Positions 1-6,402 of a stretch of 7,974 nt of DNA are shown in pieces. A model generated the notes under the pieces. That model worked only from the letters and a program-made list of their open reading frames with translations. It searched no databases and was not told the DNA's origin. Location: assembly GCA_030592085.1 (NCBI GenBank), contig JAUUZV010000109.1, positions 1-7,974 of the forward strand, written 5' to 3'. Numbering within the stretch: the stretch's first letter is position 1; every line of letters begins with the position of its first letter. Both the position numbers and the translations under genes were made by a program. This DNA is from Clostridia bacterium. Its GTDB lineage: Bacteria > Bacillota > Clostridia > DUPQ01.

Positions 1-147
1 GTAATGATTTATGCAGGTTCGAAAGTATTAGGAAATATTACAATTGGTGATAATGTAGTTATTGGAGCTGATTCATTAGTATTAAAAGACTTACCAAGTG
101 ATTGTATTGCTGTTGGGTGCCCTGTGAAGATTGTTAAGAAGCTATAA
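1..147 (+). CDS. cysE: Hexapeptide-repeat acetyltransferase, probable serine O-acetyltransferase (3' end only)
   Basis: Only the last 48 codons are present; the gene enters from the left edge in frame 1 and stops at TAA 145-147. The visible protein is a left-handed beta-helix: hexapeptide turns such as AGSKVLGNITIGD and NVVIGADSLVLKD, followed by the closing segment IAVGCPVKIVKKL. This tail (a V-G-x-P-x-K-I-V type ending) is characteristic of serine acetyltransferases, which acetylate L-serine with acetyl-CoA as the first step of cysteine synthesis in the cytoplasm. The catalytic His/Asp region lies outside the window, so another acyltransferase of the same fold (sugar, maltose or capsule O-acetyltransferase) cannot be excluded. 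Its last 14 bases overlap the 3' end of the convergent antiporter gene, and a strong terminator follows at 191-220. The family is certain; the serine substrate is inferred. Confidence 0.65.
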   Translation, partial: VMIYAGSKVLGNITIGDNVVIGADSLVLKDLPSDCIAVGCPVKIVKKL

Positions 148-1096
148 TTGCAGATAAAGCCATATAACCAATATAACTAGTTAATAAGATGATACCCATG
201 ATTCGTGGGTATCTTTTTTTAGAGAAGATAGTAAATAAAGTTGCTATTAATGTTATCCCAATAATAATAGGTAAGTGAATGGTAATAATATCTTTGGTCA
301 TTGATATTGGTTTAATAAGAGTAGTCGTTCCTAAAACTAAAGTTAAGTTTAATATATTTGCTCCAAATATATTTCCAATTGATAATGCAGCTGCTTTTTT
401 TCTAATTGCAGTTATACTAGTTACTAATTCAGGTAATGATGTTCCTAAAGCTGTCATTGTTACTCCAATTATAATTGATGGAACTTCAAGACGATATGCA
501 ATTTGCAATCCGTAAGTAACCATCATTCTAGCTCCAATTATTGTAGCAACTAATCCTACAAGAAAAAGCGGAACATTCTTTAACCAAGCTTTTTTGCTAT
601 GATCAATAGAATCATCTTTTTTTGTTAGTTGTCTATGTTTTTTAGCTTCAATATAATTGTAATGTACAAAAATTATTGTTAATAATAATAAAACAATTCC
701 CATCCATTCTGAAACAAATCCTGTAATTAATCCAAGAACATAAACTATGACTAATAATGATGAAATAGTAATTGATTTAAATAATAATGCTTTCTTATGA
801 ACAAGTAATGGAGTACTAGCAAGAACAGCTATCCCAAGTATTAATGAAGTGTTACACGCTACAGAACCTATTGCATTACCTAAAGCCATTGATGTATCGC
901 CAGAAATAGCTGCACCAGAAGAAACTAGTAATTCAGGTAAGGTTGTACATAAACTTACAAGAGTAGCACCAATTATAATATCAGGAATCCTTACGACTTT
1001 TGCAAACCAAATGGTAGCATCAACAAACCAATTACTACCAAATATTATGAATATTAAACCAACAATGAATAAAGTAAACAACCAAAACAATGACAT
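134..1096 (-). CDS. Calcium/sodium antiporter, CaCA superfamily (YrbG-like)
   Basis: A 320-residue polytopic membrane protein, the usual length for bacterial YrbG-type exchangers, which swap Ca2+ for Na+ or H+ (K+-linked in some relatives) across the inner membrane. The two inverted alpha-repeats are clear. Repeat 1 has TLVSLCTTLPELLVS (about 45-59) and GNAIGSVACN (73-82). Repeat 2 has TMTALGTSLPELVTS (about 213-227) and GNIFGANILN (241-250). The acidic ion ligands E55 and E223 are both present. About ten hydrophobic segments are visible, five on each side of a charged cytoplasmic-type linker (about 150-172). Repeat 1 has Cys50 where Gly or Ala is more usual. The ATG shares its A with the stop of the DUF89 gene (TAATG), and a modest GAGAGAAA Shine-Dalgarno lies in that gene's last codons, so translational coupling is likely. 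It is the last gene of the leftward operon. Ion specificity is not decided by sequence. Confidence 0.93.
   Translation of the reverse strand: MSLFWLFTLFIVGLIFIIFGSNWFVDATIWFAKVVRIPDIIIGATLVSLCTTLPELLVSSGAAISGDTSMALGNAIGSVACNTSLILGIAVLASTPLLVHKKALLFKSITISSLLVIVYVLGLITGFVSEWMGIVLLLLTIIFVHYNYIEAKKHRQLTKKDDSIDHSKKAWLKNVPLFLVGLVATIIGARMMVTYGLQIAYRLEVPSIIIGVTMTALGTSLPELVTSITAIRKKAAALSIGNIFGANILNLTLVLGTTTLIKPISMTKDIITIHLPIIIGITLIATLFTIFSKKRYPRIMGIILLTSYIGYMALSAIIAS
191..220 (+). terminator. Intrinsic terminator of the cysE-like gene, inside the antiporter coding sequence
   Basis: A perfect 8-bp stem (GATACCCA 191-198 with TGGGTATC 206-213) with a 7-nt loop is followed at once by seven T (214-220). 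This is a textbook rho-independent terminator for rightward transcription, 43 bp after the cysE-like stop. On the opposite strand the same bases encode residues of the antiporter (KKRYPRIMGI, about 293-302). In the leftward direction the hairpin is followed by ATCTTATT, a poor U-tract, so it should not stop the antiporter transcript efficiently. Confidence 0.85.
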
Positions 1097-1968
1097 TAAA
1101 TTTCTCTCATTCTAGTGTAAAAAACTGAATCACCTAATGTTGAACCAGGAATTACTTCTGCTACTTTATCACACTTAATTTTCAATAAGAAAAAGATTTT
1201 TTCATATCCTTTTTCATACTCATCAAGTGATTCAAAATTTGCTTGACCTTTAGAAATAATTAAATCACTTTCATTAAAAATTCTATTAAATTCATTACTT
1301 GTATTTTTAAAATTTACACCAAGATCGTTAGAACCTGTTTCAATAATAGTTGCGCTTTTATCAATATTAGCTACTATTGCATCGACATAAAGAGCATCAT
1401 TTAAAATAGGACCTGATTTTACTGAATAATATACTTGTTTATTCATTTGATTAAGAATCTTTGAAATAGGTTCATCAAATATAATTTCACCACAATTATC
1501 ACCTAGAATTAAAATCTTTTTAGCTTTATTTAATTTTTCTCTAAATAAGGGATAATGGTCAATAGAAAAATCATTTTCTAATGTATCAATTAATATTTTT
1601 TTTATATCATAATTTTTAAAGATACCCATATCAATCATATTTCCAGCACTTGATGCATGTAAAGCAGTACGTAATTTATCATCACTATTTAAAAGTGCAT
1701 CATGTATTAATGGTAAATACTTTTTTGCTTGAACATTAGAATTTTGTTTTTCATTTAAAAATGGGTCATCATTATTAATTAATTCATAAGTTTTTAAAAT
1801 ACTAATAGTTGAATTATAGCTTGGAGATTGATTAACATCAAAAGTCTTAATTAAATCCATTAACTCATATAATACAAGTTTTTGTTTTTGTTGATCGGTT
1901 TTTCCATGCTCCATACAATTAATTGCTTGTTTTAAGTAACAATATATACAGTCGTTTGTTGATTTCAT
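1096..1968 (-). CDS. DUF89 / ARMT1-like metal-dependent damage-control phosphatase
   Basis: A 290-residue soluble protein with the marks of the DUF89 family. These are an N-terminal CxxC (C7-x-x-C10 in DCIYCYLKQA), a helical region with SSAGNMIDMG (106-115), the metal-site loop GDNCGEIIFD (156-165), KSGPILNDA (184-192) and the late motif SKGQANFE (239-246). N158, D191 and D235 are candidate metal or substrate ligands from family knowledge. The family hydrolyses phosphate from sugar phosphates and related metabolites, and is proposed to clear damaged or surplus phosphometabolites. N-terminal CxxC plus stand-alone domain fits the prokaryotic (subfamily I) type. ATG 1966-1968 is preceded by AGAAGG at 1979-1984 with a 10-nt spacer, lying within the end of the upstream membrane-protein gene; only 4 nt separate the two genes. 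It overlaps the downstream antiporter start by one base. The true substrate cannot be read from sequence, and the protein contains no Trp. Confidence 0.88.
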   Translation of the reverse strand: MKSTNDCIYCYLKQAINCMEHGKTDQQKQKLVLYELMDLIKTFDVNQSPSYNSTISILKTYELINNDDPFLNEKQNSNVQAKKYLPLIHDALLNSDDKLRTALHASSAGNMIDMGIFKNYDIKKILIDTLENDFSIDHYPLFREKLNKAKKILILGDNCGEIIFDEPISKILNQMNKQVYYSVKSGPILNDALYVDAIVANIDKSATIIETGSNDLGVNFKNTSNEFNRIFNESDLIISKGQANFESLDEYEKGYEKIFFLLKIKCDKVAEVIPGSTLGDSVFYTRMREI

Positions 1969-1972
1969 AAAA

Positions 1973-2590
1973 TTATATCCTTCTTGTTATTAATGTAAGA
2001 TAAAAACTGTTACTACCTACATAAAGTAATAATGTTGCTAAATAAACATAATTAGCATTGAGAAAATTTAAGTCTGTAAGTAATCCATCTGTTAAAACAA
2101 TAAAATTCATTAATAATAATGGAAATATTGGTATTATAGAAAAAATAAATACTATTTTACTAATATACTTAGAAAATGAAATATTTTGAAATACAAATGT
2201 TATTAAATAAATAATAAAATATAATAAAGCTGATAAATAACAATATTTCTGTAATGTGAAAATAGCTGTGGTGTTATAAAAATAACCAGAAAGAATTCCA
2301 CATATAAAAAATATAAATAAAGCGATATACAACAAGTATTTTAAATTAGTACGTAGTTGTTTAATAATACCAACTGAAAATATAGAAAATAGTGTATGTA
2401 ATATAATTGACGTAAAATAGAAAACATTCAAATAGATGACATCGCTTGATTGTGAAAATACATCTCGTAAGTTAACGTTATTTATTGTTAAATATATAAA
2501 AACACCAACAAGAGATAATAGAAAAAGCCATCCAAACAATGGAAAAGGAAAAGATTTACTTTTTTTATGAGTTCTAAAATCTAACTGCAT
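1973..2590 (-). CDS. Six-TM integral membrane protein of unknown function
   Basis: I do not recognise a family. Read from ATG 2588-2590 the product has 205 residues: a short basic N-terminus (RTHKKSK) and then about six hydrophobic spans near 18-35, 51-74, 84-103, 113-136, 143-165 and 180-201, ending in a basic ITRRI. Both termini are basic and would sit in the cytoplasm by the positive-inside rule. There are no obvious catalytic motifs, cysteine pairs or transporter signatures. The start was chosen over two TTG codons just upstream (2591-2596) because AAAGAGG (2597-2603) lies 6 nt before the ATG and would touch the first TTG. It is the first gene of a leftward operon, 4 nt ahead of the DUF89 phosphatase and upstream of the antiporter, so a role in membrane or ion physiology with those partners is possible. 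That is context only. Confidence 0.75.
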   Translation of the reverse strand: MQLDFRTHKKSKSFPFPLFGWLFLLSLVGVFIYLTINNVNLRDVFSQSSDVIYLNVFYFTSIILHTLFSIFSVGIIKQLRTNLKYLLYIALFIFFICGILSGYFYNTTAIFTLQKYCYLSALLYFIIYLITFVFQNISFSKYISKIVFIFSIIPIFPLLLMNFIVLTDGLLTDLNFLNANYVYLATLLLYVGSNSFYLTLITRRI

Positions 2591-2596
2591 CAACAA

Positions 2597-2603
2597 CCTC
2601 TTT
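2597..2603 (-). promoter_or_regulatory. Ribosome binding site that fixes the start of the membrane-protein gene
   Basis: On the minus strand AAAGAGG ends 6 nt before ATG 2588-2590. The alternative TTG starts at 2594-2596 and 2591-2593 would leave spacers of 0 and 3 nt, too short for initiation, so the ATG is preferred. Confidence 0.7.
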
Positions 2604-2612
2604 TTCTAATAA

Positions 2613-2641
2613 ATAGTATCATAATAAAACAATTTCTTCAA
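2613..2641 (-). promoter_or_regulatory. Sigma-A-type extended -10 promoter for the leftward operon
   Basis: Read on the minus strand: TTGAAG (2636-2641), a 17-bp spacer, then TACTAT (2613-2618), preceded by TGA to make an extended -10 (TGATACTAT). Predicted transcription start is near 2606 (a G), giving a 5' leader of about 16 nt that is just long enough to hold the AAAGAGG ribosome site. It would drive the membrane protein, the DUF89 phosphatase and the antiporter. Confidence 0.6.
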
Positions 2642-2646
2642 TTGAA
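2637..2646. repeat. Perfect palindrome formed by two abutting -35 hexamers
   Basis: TTCAATTGAA is a 10-bp perfect inverted repeat. Its left half belongs to the -35 hexamer of the leftward operon and its right half to that of dnaE, with no base between the two hexamers (2636-2641 and 2642-2647). It may simply reflect two similar -35 boxes back to back, or it may also be an operator. Confidence 0.6.
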
Positions 2647-2672
2647 ATAATAAAAGAAAATTATGGTATAAT
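2642..2672 (+). promoter_or_regulatory. Extended -10 promoter of the dnaE operon
   Basis: TTGAAA (2642-2647) and a consensus TATAAT (2667-2672) are separated by 19 bp. The -10 is extended by TGG (2664-2666), giving TGGTATAAT, which compensates for the long spacer. The usual distance of 7 nt from the last base of the -10 puts the start of transcription at 2679, the A of the dnaE ATG. Confidence 0.7.
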
Positions 2673-2678
2673 TCTTTT

Positions 2679-5600
2679 ATGAGTAATTTTGTACACTTAC
2701 ATCTTCATACTGAATTTAGTTTACTTGATGGTGCAATTAGAATAAAAAAACTAATGGAAAAAGTCTCTAATTCTGGTATGAAATCTGTGGCGATAACTGA
2801 TCATGGTGTTATGTATGGGGTTATTGATTTTTATAATGAAGCTAAAAAACACAATATTAAACCGATTATTGGTTGTGAAGTTTATACTGCTAAGCGAACT
2901 CGCTTTGACAAAGAAACTAGGCTTGACGCTGATTCGGGCCATCTAGTATTATTAGCTAAAAACAATATTGGATATCATAACTTAATAAAAGTCGTATCAT
3001 ATGCCTTTACAGAAGGTTTCTATTATAAACCAAGAGTTGATTATGATTTGTTAAAGGAATATTCAGAAGGTATTATTTGCTTAAGCGCTTGCCTTTCAGG
3101 GGATATACCTACTCACTTAATGAATAATGATTATGAAGGTGCTAAAAAAATAGCTTTAAAATTAAATAGTATTTATGGAAAAGATCATTTTTATTTAGAA
3201 ATGCAAAGTAATGGGGTAGAGGAGCAAAATTTTGTAAACCAACAATTGATTAAATTATCAACTGAGACAAATATACCATTAGTCATAACAAATGATGCAC
3301 ATTATTTAAATAAAAAAGATGCAAAAGTTCATGATGTTTTACTTTGTATACAAACTGGAAAGAAAGTTGATGATGAAGATAGAATGTCTTTTCCTTCTTC
3401 AGAATTTTATGTAAAAACAGCAGATGAAATGAATGAAGCTTTTCCAAATGCTAAAGAGGCCATGGAAAATACTTGTAAAATTGCCGATATGTGTGATGTA
3501 ACGTTTGAATTTGATCAATTACAACTACCTGCATTTATAATTGAAGGTGAAAGTAATCATAAGGAATATTTACAAAAATTAGTAGATGATGGGTTAAAAG
3601 AGCGATATAAAAATAATATTACTAATATTCATAAAACTAGAGCAAAAGAAGAATTACAAACAATTAGTAATTTAGGTTATATTGATTATTTTCTTATTGT
3701 TCATGATTTTATTCGCTATGCTAAGGATAATGATATTATGGTGGGACCTGGACGAGGTTCAGCAGCTGGGAGTATTGTTTCTTATGCTTTAGGGATTACA
3801 AATATTGACCCAATTAAATATGATTTACTTTTTGAACGTTTTTTAAACAAAGAAAGAGTTTCTATGCCTGATATTGACATTGATTTTTGTTATGAAAACA
3901 GACAACGAGTAATTGACTATGTAATTAATAAATATGGTGATGATAAAGTTTGCCAAATTATAACTTTTGGAACTATGGGAGCAAGAGGGTCAATAAGAGA
4001 TGTGGGCAGAGCGCTAAATTTATCTTATGCTGAAACAGATCAAATTGCTAAAATGATTCCATTCACACTTGGTATTAATATTGAAGAAGCATTAGATATA
4101 AACAAAGAACTACAAAATATGTATGATAAAGATGAAAGAATTAGTAATCTAATTGATACATCGCGATTATTAGAAGGTATTTCAAGACATTCATCAACAC
4201 ATGCAGCTGGAGTTGTTATAACAAAAAAGAGCGTTAATGAATATGTTCCTGTACAGTTAAATGATGAAAATATTGTTACTCAATTTCCAATGGAAACTTT
4301 AGAAAAACTTGGAATTCTAAAAATGGATTTTTTAGGATTACGTACATTAACTGTAATGCGTGATTGTGTTCAATTGGTAAAAGAAATATTTAATAAAGAA
4401 ATTGATTTATATAATATGGAATATAATGATAAAGAAGTATTTTCACTTATTGCTAGAGGCGAAACTATAGGTGTATTCCAACTAGAAAGTGCTGGTATGA
4501 CCTCTTTTATGAAAGAACTAAACCCTGCTGACTTAGAAGATATTATTGCTGGTATATCGCTATATAGACCTGGGCCAATGGATCAAATACCAAGATATTT
4601 AAAAAATAAGATTTCAAAAGAAAATATTGAATATCACCATGAATCACTAAAGCCTATTTTAGATGTAACTTATGGCTGTATGGTATATCAAGAACAAGTT
4701 ATTCGTATTGTTAGGGATTTAGCAGGTTATACTATGGCTCATGCAGATATTGTTAGAAGAGCTATGTCAAAGAAAAAAACAGATGTGATGGATGCAGAAC
4801 GTATAATTTTTATAAAAGGTGCAATAGAAAAAGGTATAAGTGAAAAAAGTGCTAATACTATATTTGATGAAATGATGGATTTTGCTAGTTATGCTTTTAA
4901 TAAAAGTCATGCAGCAGCATACGCAGTTATAGCATATCAAACAGCTTTTCTAAAATATTACTATCCAGTTCTTTTTATGGCTTCTTCTTTAAATAGTTTT
5001 GTTAATCATAAAGAAAAAGTTTCAATGTATATAAGAGAATGTGAGAAAATGTCAATCAATGTTTTACCACCTGGAGTTAATACTAGTTCTTCTCGTTTCT
5101 CTGTTGAAGGAAAAAATATTCGTTTTGGTTTATCTGCTATTAAAAATGTAGGTTCTAAAGTAGCAAAAGCAATATATTCCGAGAGAAAATTAAATGGTGA
5201 TTATATTGATTTCATAGATTTCTGTGAGAGAGCTTCAAAATTGGATGTTAATAAAAAATGTGTTGAAAGTATGATTAAATCAGGATGTTTTACAGATTTT
5301 AAGCAAAATAAACGACAACTTATAGCTTCATTTGAAAAAATACTTGATTCAATAAATAATCAAGAAAAAAGAAATATAAGAGGGCAAGTATCACTATTTG
5401 AAACAGGAAACAAAAATTATGCAACATACACTTTCCCTAAAATGGATGAATTTGATAATCATATGTTATTATCAATGGAAAAAGATATATTAGGATTGTA
5501 TGTTACAGGAAATCCATTGCAAGAATATAAAAAATTAATTGAAAGAAAAGTTACTTTTAATAGTAATGAGAAAACTACAGATGAAGAATTTGATCATAAT

Positions 5601-6116
5601 CGATATTATGATGGTAAAAGTGTTATAGTTGCAGGAATTATTTCATCAATAAGTAAGAAACTTACTAGAAACAACGCAATGATGGCTTTTGTTGAAATTG
5701 ATGATTTATATGGTTCGCTTGAAATAATTGTATTTCCTAAAACTTTTGAAAATAATATGTTGTTAATTAAAGAGGAAAATAAAGTTCTTATAGATGGTAA
5801 ATTAAGTTTACGAGAAGATGAAGAAATAAAAATTATTTGTCAAAATATATCTCCATTAGATAGAAATTCAGTTGATATAGGTAATTTTCAAAATAAAAAA
5901 ATCTATATTAATGGTGACAAGATTAATGAAAATAAATTATATAATTTTCTTCAATTTTTTAATGGGCAGACACCAGTTTATATTAGAAAAACCGTTTTAG
6001 GTAAAAAAATCACACAATCAGTACCTAATCGAATGAATTTTCTTTTAAATAAAGAAACTGCACAATTAATTATAGATGAATTTGGTAATGAAAATGTGAT
6101 TATTAAAAATTATTGA
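2679..6116 (+). CDS. dnaE: DNA polymerase III alpha subunit, DnaE type
   Basis: A replicative C-family polymerase of 1145 residues, within the usual DnaE range and lacking the inserted exonuclease of PolC. The N-terminal PHP domain (about 4-210) keeps its metal motifs: HLHLH (H8, H10), TDH (40-42), E67, H88, C138 and DAH (206-208). The polymerase core has GPGRGSAAGS (356-365), MPDIDIDF (396-403) and KMDFLGLRTL (548-557); the catalytic acids are probably D400, D402 and D550. YRPGPMDQIPRY (629-640) and FNKSHAAAYA (740-749) follow. Next come a helix-hairpin-helix region (about 813-870), a clamp-binding motif QVSLF (903-907), an OB fold (about 980-1060) and the short C-terminal domain of Clostridium-like DnaE. 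The ATG is fixed by an in-frame stop at 2643-2645 and by the PHP motif starting at residue 4, yet no Shine-Dalgarno precedes it. It has no Trp. It heads the operon with mtrB, pfkA and pgsA. A PolC elsewhere in the genome cannot be judged from here. Confidence 0.97.
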   Translation: MSNFVHLHLHTEFSLLDGAIRIKKLMEKVSNSGMKSVAITDHGVMYGVIDFYNEAKKHNIKPIIGCEVYTAKRTRFDKETRLDADSGHLVLLAKNNIGYHNLIKVVSYAFTEGFYYKPRVDYDLLKEYSEGIICLSACLSGDIPTHLMNNDYEGAKKIALKLNSIYGKDHFYLEMQSNGVEEQNFVNQQLIKLSTETNIPLVITNDAHYLNKKDAKVHDVLLCIQTGKKVDDEDRMSFPSSEFYVKTADEMNEAFPNAKEAMENTCKIADMCDVTFEFDQLQLPAFIIEGESNHKEYLQKLVDDGLKERYKNNITNIHKTRAKEELQTISNLGYIDYFLIVHDFIRYAKDNDIMVGPGRGSAAGSIVSYALGITNIDPIKYDLLFERFLNKERVSMPDIDIDFCYENRQRVIDYVINKYGDDKVCQIITFGTMGARGSIRDVGRALNLSYAETDQIAKMIPFTLGINIEEALDINKELQNMYDKDERISNLIDTSRLLEGISRHSSTHAAGVVITKKSVNEYVPVQLNDENIVTQFPMETLEKLGILKMDFLGLRTLTVMRDCVQLVKEIFNKEIDLYNMEYNDKEVFSLIARGETIGVFQLESAGMTSFMKELNPADLEDIIAGISLYRPGPMDQIPRYLKNKISKENIEYHHESLKPILDVTYGCMVYQEQVIRIVRDLAGYTMAHADIVRRAMSKKKTDVMDAERIIFIKGAIEKGISEKSANTIFDEMMDFASYAFNKSHAAAYAVIAYQTAFLKYYYPVLFMASSLNSFVNHKEKVSMYIRECEKMSINVLPPGVNTSSSRFSVEGKNIRFGLSAIKNVGSKVAKAIYSERKLNGDYIDFIDFCERASKLDVNKKCVESMIKSGCFTDFKQNKRQLIASFEKILDSINNQEKRNIRGQVSLFETGNKNYATYTFPKMDEFDNHMLLSMEKDILGLYVTGNPLQEYKKLIERKVTFNSNEKTTDEEFDHNRYYDGKSVIVAGIISSISKKLTRNNAMMAFVEIDDLYGSLEIIVFPKTFENNMLLIKEENKVLIDGKLSLREDEEIKIICQNISPLDRNSVDIGNFQNKKIYINGDKINENKLYNFLQFFNGQTPVYIRKTVLGKKITQSVPNRMNFLLNKETAQLIIDEFGNENVIIKNY

Positions 6117-6141
6117 TTTTTACAACTTTATATAATATATT
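6113..6141 (+). promoter_or_regulatory. Possible internal promoter before mtrB
   Basis: TTGATT (6113-6118, overlapping the dnaE stop codon) lies 17 bp before TATATT (6136-6141). A perfect TATAAT also occurs at 6131-6136 but lacks a -35 at a good distance. Initiation would fall near 6148, just ahead of the ribosome site. The 44-bp gap is the largest within this operon, which fits a second promoter for mtrB-pfkA-pgsA, but such A/T-rich hexamers arise easily by chance here. Confidence 0.35.
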
Positions 6142-6160
6142 CATAGAGAGAAGGTGAATT

Positions 6161-6388
6161 ATGAAAGATATTAACTATGGCACTGATAATATTATAATTA
6201 AAGCATTAGAAAATGGTGTTAGTATTATTGGATTAACTAGAGGTGAAAACACGAAATTTCATCATATTGAAAAAATGGATAAGGGAGAAGTTTTAATTTG
6301 TCAATTCACCGAATTCACATCTGCAATTAAAATAAAAGGTAAAGCTAGTATTACAACTTCTGAGGGATCTGTAATATCAGGCGAATAA
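6161..6388 (+). CDS. mtrB: Tryptophan-activated RNA-binding attenuation protein TRAP
   Basis: A 75-residue protein, the same length as Bacillus subtilis TRAP. It is closely similar along its whole core: IIIKALENGVSIIGLTRG (11-28), NTKFHHIEKMDKGEV (30-44), QFTEFTSAIKIKGKA (48-62). TRAP forms an 11-subunit ring that, with tryptophan bound between subunits, wraps RNA carrying many GAG/UAG triplets and so attenuates or blocks translation of tryptophan genes. By alignment (offset +1), the RNA-contact residues K37 and K56 are K38 and K57, and R58 is replaced by K59. Residues lining the tryptophan pocket (T25, T30, S53) are kept as T26, T31 and S54. The ribosome site is good (GAGAAGGTGA, 6148-6157). 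In Bacillus the gene lies with folE (mtrA); here it sits 44 bp after dnaE and 14 bp before pfkA, with no trp gene in view. Identity is strong; its RNA targets in this organism are unknown. Confidence 0.93.
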   Translation: MKDINYGTDNIIIKALENGVSIIGLTRGENTKFHHIEKMDKGEVLICQFTEFTSAIKIKGKASITTSEGSVISGE

Positions 6389-6402
6389 AACTGAGGGAAA
6401 AC

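Noticed and set aside
1..133. Terminator for the leftward operon
   Set aside because: No stem with a following T-tract in the leftward direction is visible; the end of that transcript is unexplained within the window.
279..515. Rightward reading frame of 78 codons
   Set aside because: It lies antisense within the antiporter gene, whose two CaCA repeats are complete. It has no recognisable motif or plausible ribosome site.
849..1115. Rightward reading frame of 88 codons
   Set aside because: It is the antisense shadow of the antiporter N-terminal half; its composition mirrors the reverse of hydrophobic codons.
2591..2596. Upstream TTG starts for the membrane-protein gene
   Set aside because: AAAGAGG would be 0 or 3 nt from the TTG codons but is 6 nt from the ATG at 2588-2590, so the ATG is the better start.
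2751..2942. Leftward reading frame of 63 codons
   Set aside because: It is antisense to the highly conserved PHP domain of dnaE, with no supporting features.
6114..6146. UGA read as Trp (code 4), extending DnaE by 11 residues to a TAG
   Set aside because: Trp is encoded by TGG in the other genes, DnaE already ends at the family's normal C-terminus, and the extension would run through the spacer before mtrB.
6143..6155. GAG/UAG triplets before mtrB (and near 2570-2608 on the minus strand, and at 7369-7374) as TRAP-binding sites
   Set aside because: At most two to four triplets with irregular spacing are present. A TRAP site needs many triplets spaced mainly by 2-3 nt, and GAG is part of ordinary Shine-Dalgarno sequences.
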